A DNA stretch of 64,000 nucleotides from Alphaproteobacteria bacterium UBA4588 (lineage in GTDB: Bacteria > Pseudomonadota > Alphaproteobacteria > Rhodobacterales > Rhodobacteraceae). Positions within the stretch are counted from its first letter, which is position 1, and each line of letters starts with the position of its first letter. Position numbers and translations under genes: made by a program. Shown here in pieces: positions 1 to 8,509 of the stretch. The DNA lies in contig CAJJAW010000005.1 in the NCBI GenBank assembly GCA_905182195.1, positions 434,001-498,000 on the forward strand. Direction: 5' to 3'. The notes under the pieces are model-generated. The model searched no databases, was not told where the DNA came from, and worked only from the letters and a program-made list of their open reading frames with translations.

Positions 1-133
1 ATGCGGACAGCTTCGCAGCAGGATTTGTGACGTCTTCCACCTCAAGGCCAAGATCGGTCAAAGCATAAGTGATTTCATCCAAAGATGCGTCAGTTTCAAG
101 ATGGTTTTTTAACCATGACAATGTGAATTTCAT
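1..133 (-). CDS. pheT: Phenylalanine--tRNA ligase beta subunit, N-terminus (partial, cut by window edge)
   Basis: The beta subunit of the alpha2-beta2 enzyme that charges tRNA-Phe in the cytoplasm. Only the first 44 codons are present. The visible start is [20 protein letters not shown], followed by a segment containing DLGLEVE; this is the conserved PheT N-terminus of alphaproteobacteria. It lies on the same strand as pheS and downstream of it, but 430 bp separate the two, which is wide for a pair that is often adjacent. No strong ribosome binding site precedes the ATG. The identification rests on sequence similarity I recognise plus position after pheS. Confidence 0.9.
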   Translation of the reverse strand, partial: MKFTLSWLKNHLETDASLDEITYALTDLGLEVEDVTNPAAKLSA

Positions 134-563
134 AATGGGCCGCCCCGATGCTCAGAATTTCCGCATATTTTAAATTGTGGATACCCCTGTTTGTGCAGAA
201 GGGAAAGCCCGCAACATGGCAAAAAAGCAGGCCGCGCTACAGATCAAATCTCGTATAAGTTACCATAGACTGAGGAAACCACCAACCTCAGAGCCAGCAG
301 ACCCCACAGCTACCACAAGTTAGTTTTGCAAATAAAGAACGCCCACCTATGCGAAAGTTCTGCCGCGTGTAAGAAAAAATGATCTGCACGTTTAGCATCA
401 GCCCCAACACCGTTTATATAAACTGCCACATTTGGGCGATCCATCGATATGAATTAAACCCTTAAAATAAAATGTGGGATACGGATGCTCCCACCGCTAT
501 ATTAATTAAAATGTGCCAAACAAACGTTGCCCTGAGCGTCACATATCACCAAGAAAAAATGGA
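134..563. other. Gene-free interval between pheS and pheT
   Basis: This 430-bp stretch has no ORF I can support. The longest minus-strand frame starting at ATG (around 444 down to 310, 44 codons) lacks a ribosome binding site and resembles nothing I know. No tRNA cloverleaf or strong terminator is visible. It could hold a separate pheT promoter or the remains of a lost gene. Confidence 0.6.
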
Positions 564-1637
564 TTAACGGCTCAGCCCACTGACCAAACCCGGCTTATCT
601 AGTGCCGCAAAGCCATAATGACGTAACCAGCGCAAATCACTGTCAAAGAAAGCACGCAAATCGGGGATGCCGTACTTAAGCATCGCAATCCGATCGATTC
701 CAAGTCCAAAGGCAAAACCCTGGTATTTCTGTGCATCAATGCCGCCTGCTTTCAAAACCTTCGGATGCACCATGCCACTGCCCAGGACTTCCATCCAATC
801 GTCACCCTCACCCACTTTCAGCTGACCATTGGACCAGCTACAGCGAATATCGACCTCTGCAGAAGGCTCCGTGAAAGGAAAGTGCGACGCGCGGAACCGC
901 AACTCAACATTATCCACTTCAAAAAACGCCTTCACAAATTCCTCCAAACACCATTTCAGATTAGCCATCGACACATCGGTGCCCAGAGCTAAACCCTCAA
1001 CTTGGTGGAACATTGGCGTATGAGTTTGATCATAATCAGCACGGTATACTCGGCCCGGGCAGATGATCCGCATCGGCGCACCCATTTTAGCCATCGAACG
1101 GATTTGTACAGGACTGGTGTGCGTACGTAACACATGCGGCGGGCGCTCATCACCTTCGGCACGATACGTGTAAAAAGTATCCATCTCAGCACGCGCTGGA
1201 TGGTGGCCTGGCATGTTTAGCGCATCAAAATTATGCCAATCTGTTTCGATTTGTGGCCCTTCGGCCACCGAAAACCCCATGTCGGCGAAAATTGCAATTA
1301 CTTCTTCCCAAACCTGTGAGATTGGGTGGATTGAGCCAGTTTTGTTGCCACGGCCAGGCAAAGTCACGTCCAACCATTCAGACTTCAGGCGCTCTTCAAG
1401 AGCTGCGTCTGCCAACGACGCCTTCCGGGCGATTAATGCAGAATTAACCTCATTCTTGAGCGCATTCAGCGCCGGACCCGCATCTTGGCGTTCTTCAGGG
1501 GTCATCTTGCCCAGAGAACGCATCTTCAGGCTGATTTCACCCTTTTTACCAACAGCCTGAACACGCAAATTTTCCAGTGCAGACTCATCCGTAGCCGCTG
1601 AGATTAAATCTAAATACTTTTCGCGTAGATCGTCCAT
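564..1637 (-). CDS. pheS: Phenylalanine--tRNA ligase alpha subunit
   Basis: Catalytic subunit of cytoplasmic PheRS, which activates phenylalanine with ATP and transfers it to tRNA-Phe. The protein has 357 residues, normal for bacterial PheS. An N-terminal coiled-coil region (about residues 1-90) is followed by the class II synthetase core. Visible blocks are THTSPVQIR near 172, the motif 2 segment [11 protein letters not shown] near 208-219 and the motif 3 segment [17 protein letters not shown] near 307-323. An in-frame ATG lies 12 nt further upstream (1649), but a GGAGG five bases before the ATG at 1637 makes that the better start. The gene follows a lipid A acyltransferase gene on the same strand and precedes pheT. 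Confidence 0.97.
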   Translation of the reverse strand: MDDLREKYLDLISAATDESALENLRVQAVGKKGEISLKMRSLGKMTPEERQDAGPALNALKNEVNSALIARKASLADAALEERLKSEWLDVTLPGRGNKTGSIHPISQVWEEVIAIFADMGFSVAEGPQIETDWHNFDALNMPGHHPARAEMDTFYTYRAEGDERPPHVLRTHTSPVQIRSMAKMGAPMRIICPGRVYRADYDQTHTPMFHQVEGLALGTDVSMANLKWCLEEFVKAFFEVDNVELRFRASHFPFTEPSAEVDIRCSWSNGQLKVGEGDDWMEVLGSGMVHPKVLKAGGIDAQKYQGFAFGLGIDRIAMLKYGIPDLRAFFDSDLRWLRHYGFAALDKPGLVSGLSR

Positions 1638-1780
1638 CGGATCCTCCATGTCCTGCTGCGCACCGTGCTAGCGAGATTATCCAGTGCGAGCAAGAGCGGT
1701 TAGAGTTGTTACCCGGTATGCCATACAGATAGGCTCCACAAGCGCAGTCCTGACACCACCCTACCATACACCAAAATCTC

Positions 1781-2656
1781 TTATGCGCCCTTCCAACGGC
1801 GAAGCATCCAATACCATTGATCAGGATCAGCGAGGACCCGATCTGACAGGTTGTCATTGAACGCTTGGGTCATCGTGATGCTGTCAGAGGGCGTAATCAC
1901 GGCATCGAATTCGACATTGAATTTTGTACCATCTCCAATTCGCGTTCCAAAGGCCGGAACCATGGGTAGGTCGTATTTCAAGGCAAGTTGAGCTGCGACA
2001 AGCGATGTTAAGGCAGGGTGGCCTAAGAATGGAAGCGGCGCTCCATCAGGATATTTCTCATCCAGCAGGATCGCAATGAAGCCACCTTCACGGATATGGC
2101 GAACCAAGGCTCTGGTGCCAATTTTACCTGTGGCAAAAATAGGCTTCCCACCGGCTTCAATACCAGACAACAGGCGGCGTTCATAATGGCGGTTTGTCTG
2201 CGGACGGTAAACAGCCCCAGTTTCCATACCCCGGGCTTTCAATGCAGACCGGATAGCTTCCCACTGACCGAAGTGACCTGATACTATAATTGCACCTTTG
2301 CCAGCAGCCTGGGCTGATTGCAGCGCTTTAAGCCCAGGCCCAGATACAGTGTTGCGATTATGCAGGGTTTGGAATTCGGCACAGTGCAAAATCTCAAAAA
2401 GAGTGCGGCCCATGTTGCGGCCCATATTGCGACATAACTGCAAACGCTCAGCCCGAGGCATATCAGGATAAACCCGGCGCAACTCAGGCTCGACCCGGCG
2501 GCGCGCAATCGGGAAGTAGCGCACCAAAAAACCCACCAAAGCGCCAAGTGCCCTAGATCGCCTATCAAACGCACGGCCCCGCGAAATCGACAGTGCCGAT
2601 AACAGCGGGATGTAGCGGATATGGTGCCAAAGGCCGTTGATCAATCGAACAATCAT
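1781..2656 (-). CDS. Lipid A biosynthesis acyltransferase, LpxL/HtrB family
   Basis: An inner-membrane-associated acyltransferase of the LpxL/LpxM family, which adds secondary acyl chains to Kdo2-lipid A. It has 291 residues. The family HX4E catalytic motif is present as HFGQWE at 128-133, the segment preceding it reads GAIIVSGHFG, and a conserved ILLDEKYPDG block lies further on. The hydrophobic, basic N-terminus suits membrane association. The C-terminus ends in WYWMLRRWKG, typical for the family. Which acyl position it modifies cannot be told from sequence. It sits between rplT and pheS on the same strand, an unusual insertion into a neighbourhood that is often purely translational. Confidence 0.88.
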   Translation of the reverse strand: MIVRLINGLWHHIRYIPLLSALSISRGRAFDRRSRALGALVGFLVRYFPIARRRVEPELRRVYPDMPRAERLQLCRNMGRNMGRTLFEILHCAEFQTLHNRNTVSGPGLKALQSAQAAGKGAIIVSGHFGQWEAIRSALKARGMETGAVYRPQTNRHYERRLLSGIEAGGKPIFATGKIGTRALVRHIREGGFIAILLDEKYPDGAPLPFLGHPALTSLVAAQLALKYDLPMVPAFGTRIGDGTKFNVEFDAVITPSDSITMTQAFNDNLSDRVLADPDQWYWMLRRWKGA

Positions 2657-2756
2657 CCGTGCCGTATGATGGAAATAGCAGGAGTGGCCAAGTGGAAAAT
2701 TACAGCTGCGAATAAGTACTTAATTTTAAAATAAAATAATAAGTAATTAAACCAAA

Positions 2757-2791
2757 ATTAGAGATTAGAGTTTAGAGATTAGAGATTAGAG
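2757..2791. repeat. Heptanucleotide tandem repeat (ATTAGAG)x5
   Basis: Five consecutive 7-bp units with consensus ATTAGAG lie in the intergenic space upstream of the lipid A acyltransferase and beyond the rplT terminator. The third unit is TTTAGAG; the others are identical. The surrounding sequence (2700-2756) is AT-rich. The rest of the 300-bp interval 2657-2956 holds no supportable gene. Confidence 0.9.
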
Positions 2792-2900
2792 ATTTAAGCG
2801 TTCGAATCTAAGCTAGCTTAAAAGTGGCACTGCCCACTTATTCGTTAATTTTATGACTACTTCATTAACACATAAGCCATGCTGCTAAATCCAGCATTAC

Positions 2901-2933
2901 AAACAAAAACAGCCGCGGAAATATCCGAGGCTG
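2901..2933 (-). terminator. Intrinsic terminator after rplT
   Basis: Read on the minus strand, CAGCCTCGG and CCGCGGCTG arms (one mismatch) enclose a six-base ATATTT loop and are followed directly by a T-rich run (TTTTTGTTT). It lies 24 bp after the rplT stop codon, the expected place for the end of the rpmI-rplT transcript. Confidence 0.85.
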
Positions 2934-2956
2934 CTTGATCAACGTTATAGAGATTT

Positions 2957-3319
2957 TTAAACGAGCGCAGCCTGTACTTTTGACACTATCGTACCAAATG
3001 CATCTGGTTCATTTACAGCCAAATCAGCCAAAACTTTACGGTCAACTTCAATACCGGCCAAAGACAATCCATTTATGAACCGGCTGTATGACAAGTTTTC
3101 ATCATGACTGCGGCATGCAGCATTGATGCGTTGGATCCATAAGCTACGGAAATTACGCTTACGGACTTTGCGGTCGCGCGTTGCATATTGGTTTGCTTTA
3201 TCAACGGCCTGGGTGGCTGTTTTAAATACATTTTTCCGGCGGCCAGAATAACCTTTGGCAGCTTTGATGATTTTCTTGTGACGGGCGTGGGTTACTGTAC
3301 CACCTTTTACACGGGACAT
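2957..3319 (-). CDS. rplT: 50S ribosomal protein L20
   Basis: A primary assembly protein of the large ribosomal subunit that binds 23S rRNA. The 120-residue length and highly basic composition are typical. Characteristic stretches are [19 protein letters not shown] near the N-terminus and [20 protein letters not shown] in the middle. It starts 14 bp after the rpmI stop, so the two are co-transcribed, and a strong terminator follows. In many bacteria L20 autoregulates this operon, but I see no obvious pseudoknot mimic in the short leader. infC, frequently the first gene of this operon, is absent here. Confidence 0.98.
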   Translation of the reverse strand: MSRVKGGTVTHARHKKIIKAAKGYSGRRKNVFKTATQAVDKANQYATRDRKVRKRNFRSLWIQRINAACRSHDENLSYSRFINGLSLAGIEVDRKVLADLAVNEPDAFGTIVSKVQAALV

Positions 3320-3333
3320 CTCTGTAAACCTCC

Positions 3334-3534
3334 TTAACGGTCGTAGGGCATGTAGCTCTTGACGATTTTCGCGTCAGGAGCAGACAGAGTGGTCGTGCCG
3401 CGGGCGTCACGAATGAATTTGCGGGAACGTTTTATCATTCCGTGGCGTTTGCCAGCTTGTGCAGCCATGACCTTACCGGTCGCTGTCACCTTAAAGCGCT
3501 TTTTGGCACTCGACTTGGTCTTCATTTTGGGCAT
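3334..3534 (-). CDS. rpmI: 50S ribosomal protein L35
   Basis: A 66-residue basic ribosomal protein of the large subunit. The opening [20 protein letters not shown] and the middle segment [13 protein letters not shown] are diagnostic. A GGAG lies just upstream of the ATG. It is the first gene of the rpmI-rplT pair. The 209-bp space between it and pyk on the same strand probably carries its promoter, although I cannot point to a convincing pair of hexamers. Confidence 0.98.
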   Translation of the reverse strand: MPKMKTKSSAKKRFKVTATGKVMAAQAGKRHGMIKRSRKFIRDARGTTTLSAPDAKIVKSYMPYDR

Positions 3535-3743
3535 TTCGGTCTCCTATTTTAGACGTGAACGCGCGACTCGGCATGCCACTTTAGGCCGGTCTCACGGTAG
3601 AGCTTGGGTTGTAGGCAGGATCAAAGCTCAGGGCAAGTGGTAATTATTACTTCAACAGTGACAGTCGAACCATAATAATGTCTGGAGAATGTCGCCGACG
3701 CTTAAACCACCTGGTGCCGTCATCTAGCCTAATTTCAAATCCA

Positions 3744-5192
3744 TCAGCTATCTGGTTCTGATCTATAGATTAAACGCTCCTCACACGGCGCCACCCGCAA
3801 AATATTTGTAGTTCCAGCTTGGTTGAATGGAACACCCGCAGTCACTGCAATTTGGTCTTGCTCTTCTGCAAAGCCTTGGCTGACCGCTGCACGCACAGCA
3901 GCCACCACTGCCACTTTGAAACGATCTACTGGTCCAGTGATCACACAATTTGTCCCCCAAGTTAGGCTCAGGCGTCGTGCCGTATCTATATTGGCGGTCA
4001 AAGCTATGATGGGGACCCTGGGTCTCTCACGCGCGGTAAGACTTGCCGTCGTACCCGAAAAGGTAAAACAAGCAATAGCCTTAATGTCTGTGGTTTCAGC
4101 AATCTCGCGTGCCGCAGCCACTATACTATCGGCCACAGTTTTACCTTTAGCACTGCGACTGGCCTCGAGAATACTGGTATAAGTCGGGTCCTGTTCCACT
4201 TCGATAGCCACGTTGCTCATCGTTGCTACAGCTTCAATTGGAAACAAACCCGCCGCGGATTCAGCCGACAGCATAATGGCATCCGTGCCTTCATAGATAG
4301 AATTAGCAACATCACTGACCTCCGCCCGCGTTGGCATTGGGCTTTCAATCATACTTTCTAACATTTGCGTGGCCACAATAACCGGCTTTGCTGCTGCACG
4401 ACACTTGCGGACCAGTTGCTTTTGAATAGGCGGCACGGCTTGAACAGGCAACTCAACTCCAAGATCGCCACGCGCAACCATAATCCCATCACTCACGCGT
4501 AAAATCTCATCGAATGCTTCGACCGCTGCTGGTTTTTCAATTTTTGACATCACAGCGGCTCTCCCATTAGCCAGGGCGCGTGCTTCGTAAACATCTTCAG
4601 GACGCTGTACGAAAGATAAAGCCAACCAATCCACACCCAGTTCGCAAGCAAACTCAAGATCTGCCCGATCTTTGGGAGACAGGGCTTTGAGAGGCAATAT
4701 CACGTCAGGAACGTTAACGCCTTTGCGATTGGAAATCGTACCGCCAGCTTCAACAACACAATCTGCAAAATCAGCACCACAGCTTTTAACTTTAAGCCTA
4801 ATTTTACCGTCATTAACCAAAAGCCTCGCACCAACCTCTAGTGCTTGGAAAATTTCAGGATGTGGCAGTGTCACGCGTGTGACGTCCCCGTCAGCCTCCT
4901 TTAAATCTAATCGAAAATCAGCACCATTGACGAGTTCTTCTTCACCGTTTTTAAACGGCCCTACCCTTAATTTGGGTCCCTGCAAATCTGCAAGGATCCC
5001 AATAGGGCTATCAAGATCTTTTTCAATTTGGCGAATGATGGCATGACGCGTAGCAATTTCAGAATGATCACCATGTGACATATTTAGCCGGAATACATCA
5101 GCACCAGCTTCATGCAGGGCACGGATCATTTCGTAATCATTTGATGCTGGCCCAAGGGTTGCTACAATTTTTACATTTCTGTCACGTTTCAT
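3744..5192 (-). CDS. pyk: Pyruvate kinase
   Basis: The final glycolytic enzyme, converting phosphoenolpyruvate and ADP to pyruvate and ATP. It has 482 residues, the standard length. The N-terminus KIVATLGPAS is typical; FRLNMSHG follows; the active-site block is IEKPAAVEAFDEI with MVARGDLGVELP and ATQMLESMIESPMPTRAEV downstream, and the C-terminal allosteric domain contains FSGTTA. The B domain lies at roughly 70-170. The gene stands alone on the minus strand, divergent from the N-formylglutamate amidohydrolase gene, with about 85 bp of shared upstream sequence. Confidence 0.97.
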   Translation of the reverse strand: MKRDRNVKIVATLGPASNDYEMIRALHEAGADVFRLNMSHGDHSEIATRHAIIRQIEKDLDSPIGILADLQGPKLRVGPFKNGEEELVNGADFRLDLKEADGDVTRVTLPHPEIFQALEVGARLLVNDGKIRLKVKSCGADFADCVVEAGGTISNRKGVNVPDVILPLKALSPKDRADLEFACELGVDWLALSFVQRPEDVYEARALANGRAAVMSKIEKPAAVEAFDEILRVSDGIMVARGDLGVELPVQAVPPIQKQLVRKCRAAAKPVIVATQMLESMIESPMPTRAEVSDVANSIYEGTDAIMLSAESAAGLFPIEAVATMSNVAIEVEQDPTYTSILEASRSAKGKTVADSIVAAAREIAETTDIKAIACFTFSGTTASLTARERPRVPIIALTANIDTARRLSLTWGTNCVITGPVDRFKVAVVAAVRAAVSQGFAEEQDQIAVTAGVPFNQAGTTNILRVAPCEERLIYRSEPDS

Positions 5193-5279
5193 TCACAGGG
5201 CTCACTTATTGTTACCGCTATCAGGTTGAAGCCCTATTGCCCCAATTCACATCCAACTACAACTAAGCTAAGATGCGAC

Positions 5280-6032
5280 ATGCAAAACGATTTACCATTT
5301 TTCATTACAGGATCAGAACAAAAAGGACCATGGCTTATTACGTGCGACCATGCTCGCAACCATGTTCCATCAGCCATGAACAGCAAATCTCTTGGCTTGC
5401 CAGCAAAAGAAATGCATCGCCACATTGCATATGATATTGGTGCAGAAGGGCTAAGTTTAGCGTTGGGCTTACTTTTGCAAGCTCCAGTTCTGTGTAGCAA
5501 TTTCTCAAGATTGGTGATCGACCCCAACCGCGGCGAAGATGACCCAACCTTGCTTATGAAGCTGTACGATGGAACGATCATACCTACCAACCGCCATGCT
5601 GACGCGACCGAGGTTACTAGAAGGCTAGACGCCTACTATCGCCCTTATCACCAAGCCTATGCAAAACTGGCAACACCTATTCGGGCCATCATCGCGATCC
5701 ATTCATTCACACCCCAACTCAAAGGCAGGCAACCACGCCCTTGGGAGATAGGCATTCTCTTCGCCAAGGATCGCCGCCTTGCAGAGCCCACTATCGCCGG
5801 ACTTCAATCACGAGGTGATCTCACAGTTGGCACCAACGAGCCCTATGATGGGCATTTGCCAGGAGATAGCATCGACCAACACGCACTGCGCAATGGCCGG
5901 CTGAATATATTGATCGAAGTGAGAAATGATTTAATTAAAAGTCCAAAAGGCCAGCAGGCATGGGCACGGCTTCTGGCCCCAATTTTACAACAGGCTTTAG
6001 CCAGCACTAAAACATCCAAAGCAGGAGAATAA
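5280..6032 (+). CDS. N-formylglutamate amidohydrolase family protein
   Basis: Hydrolase of the N-formylglutamate amidohydrolase (HutG-like) family, which releases formate from N-formyl-L-glutamate in one branch of histidine degradation. No other hut gene is nearby, so the true substrate is open. The family N-terminal block ITCDHARNHVP is present, followed by DIGAEGLS, NRGEDDPT and IHSFTP segments. I place the start at the ATG giving MQNDLPFFITGS (250 residues); an in-frame ATG 54 nt upstream would add 18 residues that look non-conserved. Neither has a strong ribosome binding site. It is followed one base later by the DUF1244 gene, so the two form an operon. Confidence 0.85.
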   Translation: MQNDLPFFITGSEQKGPWLITCDHARNHVPSAMNSKSLGLPAKEMHRHIAYDIGAEGLSLALGLLLQAPVLCSNFSRLVIDPNRGEDDPTLLMKLYDGTIIPTNRHADATEVTRRLDAYYRPYHQAYAKLATPIRAIIAIHSFTPQLKGRQPRPWEIGILFAKDRRLAEPTIAGLQSRGDLTVGTNEPYDGHLPGDSIDQHALRNGRLNILIEVRNDLIKSPKGQQAWARLLAPILQQALASTKTSKAGE

Positions 6033-6033
6033 A

Positions 6034-6327
6034 ATGGACACACAAACCAAAATTGAACTTGAGGCCGCAGCATTCCGCCGCCTTCAGCATCATCTGATCA
6101 CCAAACGCCCCGATGTGCAGAATATTGATTTGATGAACCAGTCCGGTTTTTGCCGGAACTGTCTGTCGCGCTGGTATCAAGAAGCAGCCCAAGAGATAGG
6201 GATCGAGATGACCAAGGGCCAAGCCCGTGAAGCGTTCTACGGAATGCCGTTTGATCAATGGAAAGCTGAGTTTCAAACGGAAGCAAGCTCAGAATCCCAG
6301 GAAAGTTTTTCCAAAGCTCATAAGTAG
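6034..6327 (+). CDS. DUF1244 (SMc04008-like) family protein
   Basis: A 97-residue conserved protein of unknown function belonging to DUF1244, common in alpha- and gammaproteobacteria. The family core is visible: FRRLQHHL, then VQNIDLMN, then GFCRNCLSRWY, then AREAFYGMPFDQWK. The CRNC pair could bind metal, but that is inference. An AGGAG at 6023-6027 inside the 3' end of the preceding gene serves as its ribosome binding site, and the ATG follows the upstream stop by one base, so translation is probably coupled to the amidohydrolase gene. Confidence 0.9.
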   Translation: MDTQTKIELEAAAFRRLQHHLITKRPDVQNIDLMNQSGFCRNCLSRWYQEAAQEIGIEMTKGQAREAFYGMPFDQWKAEFQTEASSESQESFSKAHK

Positions 6328-6332
6328 AAGCT

Positions 6333-6360
6333 AAAAGGCGCGAGCCCACTGGCTCGGGCC
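6333..6360 (-). terminator. Hairpin with T-run on the minus strand, between convergent operons
   Basis: Ten-base arms (6337-6346 and 6351-6360, one mismatch) with a four-base loop. On the minus strand the hairpin is followed by TTTT, so it can end the dgcN-dgcA-aminotransferase transcript. On the plus strand it lies 9 bp after the DUF1244 stop but has no T-run. It may act in both directions. Confidence 0.55.
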
Positions 6361-6573
6361 CATCAAAAACTAGACCAAATGCCAAACATCTCAGACAGTA
6401 TTTTTTATCTGTCACTATACCTCAACAATCGACGCTAGCCCAACCCTAAGCGTAAATCTAAAAACCTACCTCTCTATTCAATCCAAATTCAAAGTTTGCT
6501 TATGCAAAAATGGATTGTCAGAAACTCCCACAATGAGAAGGAGTAGAGATCCCACTCCAACTACAAGAATTTA

Positions 6574-7434
6574 TTAGACTGCGACCTTACGGCTTTCATC
6601 CAGATAAATTTCCCGCAGCCGGGTCGCAACAGGGCCCGGCGCACCAGTCCCAATCGCTTGACCATCCAGCTCGACTACAGGCATCACAAAAGCTGAAGCG
6701 GATGTGAAAAAGGCTTCATCTGCACCCTGTGCTTCAGTCACAGTAAAGGCCCGCTCGTCCACTTCCATTTGCGCTTCCCGGGCAAATCGCAACACAGCGG
6801 CCCGAGTGATCCCATGAAGAATATCATTCGAAAGATGCCGAGTAATAATCTTACCACCTTTTACTATATAAGCATTGTTTGATGTGCCTTCAGTGACTTT
6901 ACCATCTTCTACCATCCAAGCATCATCACAGCCTGCTGCTTTGGCCATCATTTTACCCATCGATGGGTACAGCAGCTGCACCGTCTTAATATCACGCCGG
7001 CCCCAACGTTGATCAGCAATTGAAATCACTTTAATTCCGACTTTAGCCATTGGACTATCAGCAAGGCCCGGCTTATTCTGCGTAAACAAAACAATAGTCG
7101 GGGGTGTATCTGCGCTTGGATAAGCAAAATCACGGTCCGCTGCTGCTCCACGGGTGATTTGAAGATAGATCAAGCCCTCCCAGATATCATTTGCGCGCAC
7201 CAATTCTCGATGTACCTCCAACAAATCCAATTTCTTGATAGGGTTTCGCATGCCAAGCTCGCCTAGAGACCGCGCCAAGCGTATAGCATGACCTTCAAAA
7301 TCTATTAGCTTGCCATCCAGAACCGATGTGACTTCATAAACTCCGTCCGCAAACAGGAACCCGCGGTCAAAAATTGATACTGTGGCCTCATTTTCGGGTA
7401 AAAAGGCGCCATTTACATAAACTGTCCGTTTCAT
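6574..7434 (-). CDS. D-amino-acid aminotransferase (class IV PLP-dependent)
   Basis: Fold-type IV aminotransferase of the branched-chain/D-alanine aminotransferase superfamily. It has 286 residues from the start MKRTVYVNGAFLPE. Fold-IV marks are FDRGFLFADGVYEVT near 22-36, the PLP lysine in RRDIKT (about Lys150), and VTEGTSNNAYIV. The set suggests transamination of D-amino acids such as D-alanine or D-glutamate; a branched-chain aminotransferase is less likely because of length and context. The ATG lies four bases after the dgcA stop, with GGGGA as ribosome binding site, so it is translationally coupled to dgcA. A 17-codon upstream extension is possible in frame but overlaps dgcA. Confidence 0.85.
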   Translation of the reverse strand: MKRTVYVNGAFLPENEATVSIFDRGFLFADGVYEVTSVLDGKLIDFEGHAIRLARSLGELGMRNPIKKLDLLEVHRELVRANDIWEGLIYLQITRGAAADRDFAYPSADTPPTIVLFTQNKPGLADSPMAKVGIKVISIADQRWGRRDIKTVQLLYPSMGKMMAKAAGCDDAWMVEDGKVTEGTSNNAYIVKGGKIITRHLSNDILHGITRAAVLRFAREAQMEVDERAFTVTEAQGADEAFFTSASAFVMPVVELDGQAIGTGAPGPVATRLREIYLDESRKVAV

Positions 7435-7438
7435 TGTA

Positions 7439-8401
7439 TTATCCCCACAAGGCAGCTTCAGGCGGGTGCACACCGTCAGCATCAAATTTCAAAAAGTGGT
7501 CACGATCTTCTGCCAAGAGCAGCGGGCCGTCAAGATCGGTAAATGCCGCACCCTGTGCAACCAATACCGCAGGTGCCATCGCCAGCGAACTACCCACCAT
7601 GCAGCCTACCATTATCCCAAAGCCTGAGGCCTGCGCCGCATCGCGCAAAGCCAAAGCCTCTGTAAGACCTCCTGTTTTGTCCAATTTGATATTGGCAAAG
7701 TCGTATTTGCCTTTCATATCAATCAAAGAGCTGCTGTCATGACAGCTCTCATCCGCACACAAAGGTACGGGGCGATCTAGGCCTAAAAGCGCATGGTCCT
7801 CTGCAGCGGGCAATGGTTGCTCAACCAGCTCCACACCCAAGCGCACTAAATGGGGGGCTAAATCCGAATAAGCCTCGGCACTCCAACCTTCGTTTGCATC
7901 TACAATGATCCGAGCCTTGGGCGCGCCGCGGCGAACAGCTTCCAACCGCGGCATATCATCAGGGGTTCCCAACTTAATTTTAAGTAAAGGTCGAAAAGCG
8001 TTCAAAGCTGCCTGCGCCTGCATCGCCTCCGGCGTATCAAGCGACAAAGTATAAGCCGTAATTTCTGGGCCCAATACGCTTAGTCCTATCATATCAGACA
8101 CCCGCACTCCAGCCGTTTTGGCGTCTAAATCCCATAAAGCACAATCCACTGCATTGCGGGCAGCACCAGCCGGCAACTCCTCTGCCAAATCAGAGCGGCT
8201 CACAGCTCCAAGCGCCTCAATCTGTGCCGTAACACTCAGCAATGTCTCACCATAGCGGGCATAGGGTACACATTCACCCCACCCTATGTGACCATCTCGC
8301 TCAACGCGGACAGTTAGAACCTCTGCCTGGGTGCGTGACCCGCGCGAGATAGTAAATACTTTCGCCAATTTAAAGGTTTCAGCCTGAACCGAAATATGCA
8401 T
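7439..8401 (-). CDS. dgcA: Enolase-superfamily epimerase/racemase (dipeptide epimerase or N-acetyl-D-glutamate racemase, DgcA type)
   Basis: A 320-residue member of the muconate-lactonizing subgroup of the enolase superfamily. The catalytic set is intact: KIK at 141-143, metal ligands in IVDANEGW (Asp168), VEQP (Glu194) and ADES (Asp217), and NIKLDKTGG at 237-245. Such proteins are often annotated as L-Ala-D/L-Glu epimerases. Next to a DUF1611 gene they have been described as DgcA, which racemises N-acetyl-D-glutamate in a D-glutamate catabolic route; the neighbourhood here favours that reading. A GAGG lies seven bases before the ATG. The gene is between dgcN (108 bp upstream) and the D-amino-acid aminotransferase. 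Confidence 0.82.
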   Translation of the reverse strand: MHISVQAETFKLAKVFTISRGSRTQAEVLTVRVERDGHIGWGECVPYARYGETLLSVTAQIEALGAVSRSDLAEELPAGAARNAVDCALWDLDAKTAGVRVSDMIGLSVLGPEITAYTLSLDTPEAMQAQAALNAFRPLLKIKLGTPDDMPRLEAVRRGAPKARIIVDANEGWSAEAYSDLAPHLVRLGVELVEQPLPAAEDHALLGLDRPVPLCADESCHDSSSLIDMKGKYDFANIKLDKTGGLTEALALRDAAQASGFGIMVGCMVGSSLAMAPAVLVAQGAAFTDLDGPLLLAEDRDHFLKFDADGVHPPEAALWG

Positions 8402-8509
8402 GCATTTTCCTCATTTTTTGACCAAAGTACTCTGGAATAAGCACCCAGTCTGTCAAAGTGCATCATAGATTGACAGACTAAATCATTAACTGGGCGCAAC
8501 ACTAAATTT

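Noticed and set aside
310-444. 44-codon minus-strand ORF starting MDRPNVAVYINGVG between pheS and pheT
   Set aside because: No ribosome binding site, no family resemblance, and the surrounding sequence looks non-coding.
6034-6327. DUF1244 CRNC motif as a redox or zinc centre
   Set aside because: A single CxxC with no further ligands visible is not enough to assign metal binding or catalysis.
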